A stretch of DNA of 6,060 bases from an uncultured Candidatus Saccharibacteria bacterium (GCA_948511255.1 CAOQNC010000039.1:1-6060), one strand, 5' to 3'. Numbered from the stretch's first letter, positions 1 to 6,056 are shown. The notes: generated from the letters alone by a model not told the origin. Numbers and translations: made by a program.

Positions 1-90
1 TCTTGCAGGTGGGGAAATGCCGGGGGTGGAGGTGTTGGAGGGGAAGTAGGAACAGCGTTTTTATTTTTCTATGAGAGACTGCCTGCATGA
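1..90 (+). CDS. C-terminal end of an upstream gene (partial, Gly-rich)
   Basis: Of the three forward frames only this one stays open from the window edge to a TGA at 88-90; the other two stop at 47-49 and 72-74. It encodes about 29 residues, with a Gly-rich stretch (GGGGVGGEVG) followed by a short hydrophobic-aromatic run and the tail ERLPA. The TGA overlaps the ATG of the next gene as ATGA, a common arrangement for translationally coupled genes in one operon, and this is the main argument that it is real. Function cannot be judged from this fragment. A non-coding G-rich spacer is the alternative. Confidence 0.5.
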   Translation, partial: SCRWGNAGGGGVGGEVGTAFLFFYERLPA

Positions 91-1787
91 GACGATATAG
101 GGGTTTAGTGTTTACATTTTTTGCATATGTTTTTGCGATAGCTATAGGTACGTTGGTTTTTGTGATACCAATGTCTGTAAGTTCTGCTGAAGCGTTAAGA
201 AGTGTGCTTATGTGTATAGATTTTGATATTTTGAACCATCGTTTAGTTAATTATGAGGCATTCTATATCACGTTTTTTGCTATATATGGTGTAATGGCAC
301 TGTCTTTTGGGGTTATTTTGGTAAAAAGGTCCGTTAAGCCTCGGCGAGATGCTAAATATCTATTGGGGAGTTTGAAGAGCGAAAACGTTAGATCTCCTGC
401 AATAGGGTTGGAACAGTTGGTAGGGCGAGTTGTTGGTGTATGCGATGATCAAGAATGCCGTGCTCAGGTTGAAAAACTAATAGTCGATAGTATAATGCCG
501 ATTAAGGATTTTTTAGAAGAGGTTGATGCTTTTCGTAATACTTTGATCGTAGAGGGGTTGTGGGGTTCTGGAAAAACAACGAGCGTTTTGGTTTCTTCTA
601 ACGAAGTTAATGTGAATATACAGAAGCACATGAGATATATTTATGAATCCGCCTTTAAGTATAACGGCAATATTTTTGAATTTGAGCGTGATATCTTGGA
701 AGCTATATATGATATTATGAGTGAAATGGGTATAAGTGCTGGCGTACCATTGGGTGCTTTGGCTAAAAATTTAGACTCAAATCCGTTAAAATCATTTATA
801 AGTACTCTTTATGAGAATGCGATGCCATCGAGTAAAATGTTGACGAGTGACTTGGTGCGGCAAATTAATAAAAGGTATAATCATATAAAAGATTGCCGGA
901 AGCTTCATGTAATTGTGGTGTTAGATGATATTGATAGGTTGCAGGGGGAAGATATTGTGCGCATGCTGTCGTTTATATCTATAATACGACGCATTAATTT
1001 TGTGCGACTAATTTTACCTATTGATGCATCTGTTGTGCAATACTCGTTGAAGCAGGCTCATATAATGGAACCAGCTCTTTTTATGAAGAAATATATACCA
1101 GAGTTCGATACAATTAAGGTCAGGACTGACTATGAGATGGTTGAGCAGATTGCTTTACGGACTATTGCTGGGAGACAGGAACGCGTAATGACGGATATTG
1201 AGACTTTTCGCGCGGCATGGGCTGCGATAGTTTGTAAGTTGTTTTCTGAAAGATTGAAATACAACGCAAAAGAGAAGAACTGGAATAGCACTCGGTGTAC
1301 GTGGCTAGGCGTTGCCTACTTGGGCTACCCTCATTTTCCCGAGGAGGTCGATCCGGCATCTAGCGGTATAATGTTTGCTACTTACAAAGCCATGAAAGAT
1401 TGTTTGGATAATAATCACAAGTATAGATGGGGCTCTAGGATTAATGGCGGAGGTGGGGAACAGCGCTTTGAAGATGTTGTGTTAGGAGTAGTTCATGGAA
1501 GCGCAGGCTTTCCAGTACGTGATAGATTTAATGAGGAAGCATATGATGTATTGATTTCTTCATGGATTTTTGCTTTTGCTAACGAGCAATGGGGTAATTT
1601 AGCGGTTAGTTTGCGCGAAGTACTAGACATGATTGGGGCGTGTGACGTGCTAGTGTCTGACATGGGACGAAGAGATCAGTTTGTTTATGTGTTTAATCAA
1701 TTATTTGCTGATAAGTTGTCTGATAGGCCTAAGGAAATAATCGAAACGTTAAAAGAAAATGAAAAAAATCTTGAAAAAAGTTGTTGA
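87..1787 (+). CDS. Membrane-anchored KAP-family P-loop NTPase
   Basis: This 566-residue protein has two predicted membrane helices near the N-terminus (about 6-31 and 59-80), placing the rest in the cytoplasm. The NTPase core follows: a Walker A loop GLWGSGKTT at 157-165 and a Walker B strand VIVVLDDIDR at 275-284, followed by a conserved-looking segment to about 345. The DDIDR-type Walker B and the membrane segments are typical of KAP NTPases (PF07693), a family with members linked to phage exclusion and defence. The C-terminal 220 residues are not recognised and include a Gly-rich turn near 453-457. The ATG overlaps the preceding stop codon; only a weak GAGAG (73-77) serves as ribosome site, which fits translational coupling. 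The gene is AT-rich with many ATA, TTG and AGG codons, unlike the surface genes downstream, which suggests a different origin. Its substrate and exact role are unknown. Confidence 0.85.
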   Translation: MRRYRGLVFTFFAYVFAIAIGTLVFVIPMSVSSAEALRSVLMCIDFDILNHRLVNYEAFYITFFAIYGVMALSFGVILVKRSVKPRRDAKYLLGSLKSENVRSPAIGLEQLVGRVVGVCDDQECRAQVEKLIVDSIMPIKDFLEEVDAFRNTLIVEGLWGSGKTTSVLVSSNEVNVNIQKHMRYIYESAFKYNGNIFEFERDILEAIYDIMSEMGISAGVPLGALAKNLDSNPLKSFISTLYENAMPSSKMLTSDLVRQINKRYNHIKDCRKLHVIVVLDDIDRLQGEDIVRMLSFISIIRRINFVRLILPIDASVVQYSLKQAHIMEPALFMKKYIPEFDTIKVRTDYEMVEQIALRTIAGRQERVMTDIETFRAAWAAIVCKLFSERLKYNAKEKNWNSTRCTWLGVAYLGYPHFPEEVDPASSGIMFATYKAMKDCLDNNHKYRWGSRINGGGGEQRFEDVVLGVVHGSAGFPVRDRFNEEAYDVLISSWIFAFANEQWGNLAVSLREVLDMIGACDVLVSDMGRRDQFVYVFNQLFADKLSDRPKEIIETLKENEKNLEKSC

Positions 1788-1812
1788 CATGCGGAAAGCG
1801 GTTGTGTATAAT
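1751..1812 (+). promoter_or_regulatory. Strong consensus promoter with UP-like A-tracts
   Basis: The -35 box TTGACA (1784-1789) and -10 box TATAAT (1807-1812) both match the sigma-70 consensus perfectly, with the optimal 17-base spacer. Upstream, A-tracts at 1751-1759, 1762-1768 and 1774-1779 lie roughly one helical turn apart, where an UP element contacting the RNA polymerase alpha subunit would sit. The -35 box overlaps the TGA stop (1785-1787) of the NTPase gene, and the A-tracts encode its Lys/Glu/Asn-rich tail. Transcription should begin near 1819-1820, giving a leader of about 37 bases. Confidence 0.88.
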
Positions 1813-1843
1813 AAGAATCACAAAGGTCATAAAATAAATATTG

Positions 1844-1850
1844 AAAAGGA
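1844..1850 (+). promoter_or_regulatory. Ribosome binding site of the small secreted protein
   Basis: AAAAGGA lies six bases before the ATG at 1857 in an A-rich, unstructured-looking leader. It supports this start over the second Met codon at residue 4. Confidence 0.75.
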
Positions 1851-1856
1851 AAAATT

Positions 1857-2450
1857 ATGTCAAAAATGACTAAAACTATTGCTGCTTTGGGCGTTGTTGC
1901 TGGTCTTGGCGTTGCTGCTTTGCCACTCAGCTCCTATGCTACGATTGTCTCTAATAGCACAACTGTCACGGCGCAGGCTATCATTGGCGAGGCTATCTCG
2001 GTTACGGCTGATGCTACCGATGACACCGTGAAGATTGAGAATGTCACGGCTAACCAGGAAGCTGCTACTGGCTCGACGGTTCTCACTATCCAAACCAACA
2101 ACACCAATGGTTACAATGTGACGATTAAGGATGCTGATGCTGCTACCGCTTTGACGACCGACGGCGCTGATGCTGACAATGGCATCCCAGCTTCTAATGC
2201 TTTGACCAAGGGTACTAAGGGTTGGGGCTTCAAGACTGCGACTTCGACTGAAGGCGTGACCGTTTCTACTGCAGCTCAGGCTTATCGCGCAATTGAGACC
2301 AGCACTCAGACGATCGCTTCTCGTGCTTCTGGCGCTAGCGTGACCGATGGCGATAAAATTGATCTCACCTTTGGTGTTGTGGTTGATTCTAGTATTGCCG
2401 CTGGCACTTACTCTGATGATGTTGTCATCACTGCTATCACCAACGGCTAA
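1857..2450 (+). CDS. Small secreted beta-rich surface protein, WxL-like
   Basis: This 197-residue protein begins with a Sec signal peptide: basic start MSKMTK, a hydrophobic core to about residue 22, and probable cleavage after SSYA (residue 28). The mature part of about 170 residues is Thr/Ala/Asp-rich, has no cysteine and no membrane anchor, and should be exported and released or bound non-covalently. The pattern suggests a beta-sandwich: alternating strands, NNTNGYNVTI at 81-90, a lone tryptophan in GWGF (122-125), and a C-terminal AGTYSDDVVITA at 182-193. That ending resembles the last strand of WxL domains and of TasA/spore-coat-U-like proteins, but the defining WxL tryptophans are absent. 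The perfect promoter, good ribosome site, private terminator and uniform choice of GCT, ACT and ACC codons point to very high expression. It lies just before two WxL-interacting-protein-like genes, so a surface-layer or coat subunit is the best guess. The signal peptide is sure, the family is not. Confidence 0.85.
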   Translation: MSKMTKTIAALGVVAGLGVAALPLSSYATIVSNSTTVTAQAIIGEAISVTADATDDTVKIENVTANQEAATGSTVLTIQTNNTNGYNVTIKDADAATALTTDGADADNGIPASNALTKGTKGWGFKTATSTEGVTVSTAAQAYRAIETSTQTIASRASGASVTDGDKIDLTFGVVVDSSIAAGTYSDDVVITAITNG

Positions 2451-2469
2451 TAAAAGTTTTCGGATTTTT

Positions 2470-2494
2470 ACCGCTCCTTCGGGGGCGGTTTTTT
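2470..2494 (+). terminator. Rho-independent terminator with UUCG tetraloop
   Basis: An 8-bp stem (2470-2477 with 2482-2489, one G-U pair) is closed by the very stable C(UUCG)G loop and followed by a run of T to 2494. It lies 19 bases past the TAA of the small secreted protein and separates it from the downstream operon. Confidence 0.93.
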
Positions 2495-2534
2495 GGTGCA
2501 TTGTTAGCGTTGATAAAAACACGGAGTTTTGGAC

Positions 2535-2563
2535 TTGTTATATTCGGATTTTTGCGCTAAAAT
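2535..2563 (+). promoter_or_regulatory. Promoter of the three-gene surface operon
   Basis: A -35-like TTGTTA (2535-2540) and a -10-like TAAAAT (2558-2563) are 17 bases apart, after the terminator and before the next gene. Each box departs from consensus, so it should be weaker than the promoter at 1784-1812. A start near 2570 would leave a leader of only about 16 bases, mostly the ribosome site. Confidence 0.6.
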
Positions 2564-2574
2564 AAGTTAAGAAC

Positions 2575-2582
2575 TAAGGAGG
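2575..2582 (+). promoter_or_regulatory. Near-perfect Shine-Dalgarno TAAGGAGG
   Basis: A full anti-16S complement stands three bases before the ATG at 2586, a tight spacing. No better Met codon follows before the signal-peptide core, so the start at 2586 stands. Confidence 0.8.
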
Positions 2583-2585
2583 TTA

Positions 2586-3530
2586 ATGAAAAGCAATCAT
2601 TTTGTTAGGAAGGCATTGGTAGCGCTTCTAGCGATGGTAGCGTCAGTAGTGGCGTCAGGAAGTTTTGTGTCGATGGCATCAGCGGTGGATATTCCGGATT
2701 ATCGTTTACAAGTGACACCGAGTTTTAATGAGATTGAAAAAAGTTTGAAGCCGGGCGAGACTTATACTGGAAAGTTCAAGGCTCAGAATACTGGCTCGAA
2801 AGAGTTTCGTTATGAGGTAGATTTTGCACCATATTCGATTGTGGACGAGAACTATAGTATAGACTCTCAGACAGAGAGTGATTATACGCAACTTTCGAAG
2901 TGGATTACGGTCGATAAGCCTTCGGGGACTATTGAGCCTGATAGTGAAGTTGGGATTGAGTATACAATTCGGGTGCCACGCGATGTGGCAGCTGGCGGTC
3001 AGTATGCTTTAATTAATGTGAAGATGCTGACTGATGACGGCGAACAAACGGAAGGGTCGGCCTTCAAGGTGATTCAGCAGATTGGCTTCCGGGTGCTTGC
3101 TAGCATCGACGGTACGACGCGTAAGACTGCGTCCATTACGGACAACAAGGTTCCTGGTTTTATCTTTAATCCTCCGATTACTGTAAGTTCAGTAGTGAAT
3201 AACAGTGGTAATATTCATGCGAAGGCGACTTATGTTCTGCAAGTTTTCCCGTTGTTCGGCGATGAGGAAGTTTATACGAATGAGGAAAATCCGGTTGAGC
3301 TTACGATTTTGCCGGAGACGAAGCGGTATAACGAGTTGTCTTGGGATGGTGCTCCGCATTTGGGGATTTTCCGGGTGAAACAAACGGTGAAGATTTTCGA
3401 TGAGGTGAGCGTGACGGAGAAACTTGTCTTCTTGTGCCCGATTTGGTTCTTGTTTATTGTATTATTGTTAATTTTCTGCGTGATTTTCTGGATTGTGAGT
3501 CGCGTGCGGAGTAGGAGAAAGGAAGCTTAA
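2586..3530 (+). CDS. WxL-interacting-protein-like (DUF916/DUF3324-like) membrane-anchored surface protein, first paralogue
   Basis: This 314-residue protein has a signal peptide (basic NHFVRK, hydrophobic 11-30, probable cleavage after ASA at 33), two beta-rich extracellular domains (about 38-147 and 160-275), a membrane helix at about 280-304, and the basic tail SRVRSRRKEA. Domain 1 has the pattern seen in WxL-interacting proteins: LQVTPS, then PGETYTG (56-62), NTGSKEF (68-74), KWITVD (105-110), and a VP...GGQYALI strand (130-143). Domain 2 ends in SWDGAPHLGIF (252-262). In Firmicutes such proteins bridge peptidoglycan and WxL-domain proteins. Here the partner would be the small secreted protein encoded just upstream. 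It shares its whole architecture and several motifs with the next gene, so the pair arose by duplication. Its stop is one base from the next ATG, so they are co-transcribed. The family assignment is by architecture and motifs; the two-domain secreted, anchored layout is clear. Confidence 0.85.
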   Translation: MKSNHFVRKALVALLAMVASVVASGSFVSMASAVDIPDYRLQVTPSFNEIEKSLKPGETYTGKFKAQNTGSKEFRYEVDFAPYSIVDENYSIDSQTESDYTQLSKWITVDKPSGTIEPDSEVGIEYTIRVPRDVAAGGQYALINVKMLTDDGEQTEGSAFKVIQQIGFRVLASIDGTTRKTASITDNKVPGFIFNPPITVSSVVNNSGNIHAKATYVLQVFPLFGDEEVYTNEENPVELTILPETKRYNELSWDGAPHLGIFRVKQTVKIFDEVSVTEKLVFLCPIWFLFIVLLLIFCVIFWIVSRVRSRRKEA

Positions 3531-3531
3531 A

Positions 3532-4524
3532 ATGAAGAAGTTTATTGCAAGCATTTTGGTCCTGCTGGGGGTAGTGGCGGGAGCAGTGATGCCGGTTGCG
3601 CCGGTTTGGGCGGAAGGGGAACAGAATGATTCTCCGAATTCCTTGCAAATGTCGCCGAGTGGTGTGCGTTTGACGTTGGTCGCGGGAGAGACTTTGGAAG
3701 GTCATGCAACAAATTGCCCGAAGACCGATGAGGGCTGCGCGATTAAGGTTACAAACACGGGGACGGAAGGGTTCCGATTCCGGGTTTATATTACGCCATA
3801 TGTGGTTTCTGGCGAGAATAATGAGTTGACTTTCGATGAAGAGAAATCAACGGCTTATACGCAGATTTCGCGCTGGATTACGGTTCAGAACGCGAACGGT
3901 GAGTATGTGGCGGAGGCAGAGTTCGCTCTTCAGCCGGGTGAGTCGCGGGTGATTCCGTACCGCGTGGCGATTCCGACGGACATTCCGGGTGGCTCGCAGT
4001 ATGCGGTGATTTGGGCGCAGATTATGAATGATTCCGAGTTTAAGGGCGGAATTGAGACCGTTGGTCGGGCTGGCGCAGTGATTACTGGACGTTCTTCGGG
4101 CGACAGCAATGAAGCGGCGGAGATTACGGATATTGATTTTACACGGTTTGCGTTTAGCGGTCCGATGCATTCGGGCGCAACCGTAAGGAATGTTGGTAAC
4201 ACTGATTTCGTGGTGAAATATTCCTATACGGCACGAACTCTGTTCGGTAAAGAAATGTACACGAGTGGCGATAAGACGACTGCGGCTTATCCAGGCACGG
4301 AGTATCATATTGCGACAGACTGGGAAGAAACGCCGTTCATGGGGATCTTCCAGGCAGAGTTTAAGATTAGCGCGGCAGGGGAAGAAAAAGTTGAGAAGCA
4401 TATTGTTGTAATTATGCCGGTTTTCGTGCTGATTTTACTGATTTTGTTGTTGACTATTATTATCGTCTGGATTATAATCATAATCAGAAAGCGCAAAGAG
4501 CGCAAAGCTCGGACACTTGTCTAG
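3532..4524 (+). CDS. WxL-interacting-protein-like membrane-anchored surface protein, second paralogue
   Basis: This 330-residue protein has the same plan as its neighbour: signal peptide (cleavage probable after VWA at 27), two beta-rich domains (about 36-165 and 178-283), a long and very Ile-rich membrane helix (about 290-318), and a strongly basic tail. Matching motifs include MSPSG (40-44), AGETLEG (51-57), NTGTEGFRF (75-83), YTQISRWITV (109-118), PGGSQYAVIWAQI (152-164) and DWEETPFMGIF (263-273). Unlike the first paralogue it has a cysteine pair (C62 and C69) on a short insertion in domain 1, possibly an extracellular disulfide. The ribosome site (AGGAG/AAAGGA, 3513-3523) lies inside the previous gene, and one base separates the two genes, so equimolar production and a shared complex are likely. 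The ligand is unknown. Binding to the small secreted protein or to the wall is inferred from the WxL analogy. Confidence 0.85.
   Translation: MKKFIASILVLLGVVAGAVMPVAPVWAEGEQNDSPNSLQMSPSGVRLTLVAGETLEGHATNCPKTDEGCAIKVTNTGTEGFRFRVYITPYVVSGENNELTFDEEKSTAYTQISRWITVQNANGEYVAEAEFALQPGESRVIPYRVAIPTDIPGGSQYAVIWAQIMNDSEFKGGIETVGRAGAVITGRSSGDSNEAAEITDIDFTRFAFSGPMHSGATVRNVGNTDFVVKYSYTARTLFGKEMYTSGDKTTAAYPGTEYHIATDWEETPFMGIFQAEFKISAAGEEKVEKHIVVIMPVFVLILLILLLTIIIVWIIIIIRKRKERKARTLV
4450..4478 (+). promoter_or_regulatory. Internal promoter-like sequence before the Ig-like gene
   Basis: TTGACT (4450-4455, five of six consensus bases) and TATAAT (4473-4478, perfect) are 17 bases apart, inside the codons for the membrane helix of the second WxLIP-like protein. 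A transcript starting near 4485 would carry the hairpin at 4542-4589 in the leader of the next gene. The AT-rich codons of a poly-Ile helix could produce this match by chance. Confidence 0.5.
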
Positions 4525-4536
4525 TCTAAGGACAAG
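4516..4536 (+). other. Small hairpin over the stop codon
   Basis: CTTGTC (4516-4521) can pair with GACAAG (4531-4536) around a nine-base loop that holds the TAG stop of the second WxLIP-like gene. No T-run follows, so it is not a terminator. It may be accidental, or may help shield the upstream mRNA end. Confidence 0.35.
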
Positions 4537-4541
4537 ATAAC

Positions 4542-4589
4542 GAGCCGTCGTAATACCATTGCGAGTGGTATTCTGCGAGACGACAGCTC
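4542..4589 (+). promoter_or_regulatory. Compound stem-loop in the intergenic leader
   Basis: An outer stem (4542-4551 with 4580-4589; nine pairs and one C-A mismatch) carries an inner stem (4552-4560 with 4564-4572; nine pairs, one of them G-U) with a GCG loop. A seven-base bulge (4573-4579) lies on the 3' side. No T-run follows, so it is not a classical terminator. It fills about half of the 103-base gap between the second WxLIP-like gene and the Ig-like gene. It could be a processing or stabilising element that sets unequal amounts of the flanking proteins, or a protein-binding leader. Confidence 0.7.
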
Positions 4590-4627
4590 TGGCGAATTCA
4601 AACAAAAATATAAAAGAAAGAGTGTGT

Positions 4628-5587
4628 ATGAAAGGAAAGAAAAAACAACTTTTGGGCTTTGTTGGTCTGGCGCTTGTGTTTGCGATGACTGCGATAGCCT
4701 ATAGTTTGCCTGCTCCAGGGGCTGCGGCTCAGGACTTGAATATTAGCGTGACGGTGACCGCCGAAGAGGGAAGCGCTAAGATTATCGCTCCGACGGATGG
4801 CTCGGTTTTAACTGGCCGAACTACGACGGTTTCGGTGAGTTATAATAAAATCCGTTCGATGACTACGACCATGACTTGTAAGAATGCAAGTGGCGAACAG
4901 GTCTTCGAAGAGACAAGGAATGCTAACTTGACAGAGCCGACTGGTGTTGCGAATGAGCAGTTCACGATCGCTGAAGGTTTGGGCGATGTGACTTGTAGCG
5001 CAAAGACGGAAGCTCGTGGTTTGGATGGTGAGTTGTATCCGGATGGTGTGAGTTTTACCTTCCGTGCGATGAACATCCCGGGCGGTGGCACGGAAGACAA
5101 TCCAGTTAAGCCACCGGTGAATCCGGATGAGCCTTGTGAAGGTCCAACTTGTGGCAAAGTTGACGAAAACAACGACCCGATTGTTGACGTGATTGTGAGC
5201 GATGACGTCGAGCAGGTGAGTGTTCAGGTCTATGACGCCGATAAGAATCCGGTTTTCGTTGCCAAAGATGGTAAGGAAACTCCGCTTTTGACGACGAAAG
5301 ATGCGTTCAAGGACGGTAAACTGACGATTACTCTGCCGATGTCGGATTACAATGCGAAGCCTGGTAAATATGTTGCGTATTTCACGGCGACGAATAACAA
5401 GGGCGAAGTTGTTTCGGTGAACGAATATTGGTTCGAATATATGCCGAAGGTTGAGACTCCGGGGACCGGTTCGATTTTCAAAGATTTGAATCTTTCTCGG
5501 GCAGACTACTTGTTGACTGGTTTGGTTGCGTTCGGCGCAGTTGCTGGGTTTGCGGTTTATCTAGTCTTCCGTAAGAGCCGTCGTTAA
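4628..5587 (+). CDS. Surface protein with two Ig-like domains and C-terminal membrane anchor
   Basis: The 319-residue protein has a signal peptide (MKGKKKQ, hydrophobic 8-27, probable cleavage after GAAA at 34). A first beta domain (about 37-148) has C84 and C123 placed as an Ig-type core disulfide. A Pro-rich linker (150-176) holds a second close cysteine pair, C170 and C175. A second beta domain covers about 184-272. The end has TPGTGS (277-282), a 14-residue spacer, a hydrophobic helix (about 296-313) and the tail RKSRR. This resembles a cell-wall sorting signal, but without a true LPxTG it may be a plain membrane anchor. The frame is open back to a TTG at 4559, but that start lies within the hairpin. 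ATG 4628 has GAAAGAG five bases upstream and starts the signal peptide directly, so it is preferred. As last gene of the surface operon it is a candidate adhesin or ligand-presenting partner. No family was recognised. Confidence 0.85.
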   Translation: MKGKKKQLLGFVGLALVFAMTAIAYSLPAPGAAAQDLNISVTVTAEEGSAKIIAPTDGSVLTGRTTTVSVSYNKIRSMTTTMTCKNASGEQVFEETRNANLTEPTGVANEQFTIAEGLGDVTCSAKTEARGLDGELYPDGVSFTFRAMNIPGGGTEDNPVKPPVNPDEPCEGPTCGKVDENNDPIVDVIVSDDVEQVSVQVYDADKNPVFVAKDGKETPLLTTKDAFKDGKLTITLPMSDYNAKPGKYVAYFTATNNKGEVVSVNEYWFEYMPKVETPGTGSIFKDLNLSRADYLLTGLVAFGAVAGFAVYLVFRKSRR

Positions 5588-5607
5588 GATTGTCAGAACG
5601 ATTTTAT

Positions 5608-5640
5608 AAAAAAGTTGCCATCGTGTTCGTGGCAACTTTT
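5608..5640. terminator. Bidirectional rho-independent terminator
   Basis: An 11-bp perfect stem (5610-5620 with 5630-5640) surrounds the loop TCGTGTTCG. On the plus strand it ends in TTTT, and on the minus strand the flanking A-run (5608-5613) reads as six T. It lies 20 bases past the TAA of the Ig-like gene and downstream of the convergent minus-strand gene, so it can serve both. Confidence 0.85.
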
Positions 5641-5697
5641 CTGTGGGCTTTGGGACTGGGTATTGGCGACGGGAGTTTTATCGGAAAGCGGAGACTT

Positions 5698-5988
5698 TTA
5701 GCTCATGATTTGCTGGCGCTCGCCTTGGAGTTCGCGCTTGAAGGCTTGGAACACGCGGGCAACAGTTTCGCGGAAGTTAGGGGCGTTTTGTTCAAGCCAA
5801 GCCGTAGCAGTATCGTCGTCGGTGATTTGTTCGAACTCGTCCATCTGGGCGTCGGAGAGTTCGGCGCCAATGCTCTGGCCGACGCGAACTTCAAGTTCCT
5901 CCTCGGCATGAGCCATAAAGGCGCGTTTTTCGTCTTCGGGCATGTTGGCGAGACCAACTTCGTTCATAAAATTATCATCAATCCACAT
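5698..5988 (-). CDS. Short acidic protein, DUF5663-like
   Basis: The 96-residue product is acidic and predicted helical, with no signal peptide or membrane helix, so it should be cytoplasmic. It begins with a hydrophobic/acidic segment MWIDDNFMNEVG, then MPEDEKRAFMAHAEEELEVRVG, a segment around ELSDAQMDEFEQI, the motif WLEQNAPNF (64-72), and a basic helical tail. This order (a P-x-E-E/D-K start, a long helix ending in RVG, L-S-x-x-Q/M, W-L-x-x-N-x-P-N) matches my memory of DUF5663, a small family common in Saccharibacteria and other CPR genomes with no known function. The start is firm: AGGAGG (5993-5998, minus strand) stands four bases before the ATG. It is transcribed convergently to the surface operon and is probably a single-gene unit. 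A frame on the opposite strand (5590-6051) is its shadow. Confidence 0.83.
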   Translation of the reverse strand: MWIDDNFMNEVGLANMPEDEKRAFMAHAEEELEVRVGQSIGAELSDAQMDEFEQITDDDTATAWLEQNAPNFRETVARVFQAFKRELQGERQQIMS

Positions 5989-6003
5989 ATTTCCTCCTGT
6001 TTG

Positions 6004-6038
6004 ACGCTGGCGGCAACCGATCTGGCTATTGCCGGCGT
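6004..6038 (-). promoter_or_regulatory. Hairpin in the 5' leader of the DUF5663-like gene
   Basis: Outer arms 6004-6007 and 6035-6038 (4 bp) continue into inner arms 6011-6016 and 6029-6034 (6 bp), with a three-base bulge (6008-6010) and a 12-base loop. It falls between the -10 box and the ribosome site of the minus-strand gene, leaving the AGGAGG free. No T-run follows it in the gene's direction, so attenuation by termination is not evident. Confidence 0.55.
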
Positions 6039-6050
6039 TTCTTATATATA

Positions 6051-6056
6051 ATTATA
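6051..6056 (-). promoter_or_regulatory. -10 box of the DUF5663-like gene
   Basis: A perfect TATAAT on the minus strand, preceded by TGC rather than an extended TGN pair. The -35 box would fall beyond the window edge. A start near 6044 gives a leader of about 55 bases containing the hairpin. Confidence 0.6.

Noticed and set aside
1860..2522. Minus-strand frame of 220 codons opposite the small secreted protein
   Set aside because: It is the antisense of a biased-codon gene and runs through the terminator. Its Ser/Arg/Asn-rich composition has no domain, and the plus strand has promoter, ribosome site and signal peptide.
2347..2565. Plus-strand frame of 72 codons overlapping the small secreted protein and its terminator
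   Set aside because: It is out of frame, crosses the terminator and the next promoter, and has no ribosome site.
3847..4401. Minus-strand frame of 184 codons inside the second WxLIP-like gene
   Set aside because: Arg/Asn/His-rich shadow translation with no ribosome site or domain; the plus-strand gene is well supported.
4559..4627. Longer N-terminus of the Ig-like protein from a TTG codon
   Set aside because: The TTG sits in the hairpin stem without a ribosome site, and the added residues would displace the signal peptide from the N-terminus.
5590..6051. Plus-strand frame of 153 codons with an apparent hydrophobic N-terminus
   Set aside because: It begins with TTG and no ribosome site, its start runs through the bidirectional terminator, and it covers the minus-strand gene that has a strong AGGAGG and recognisable motifs.
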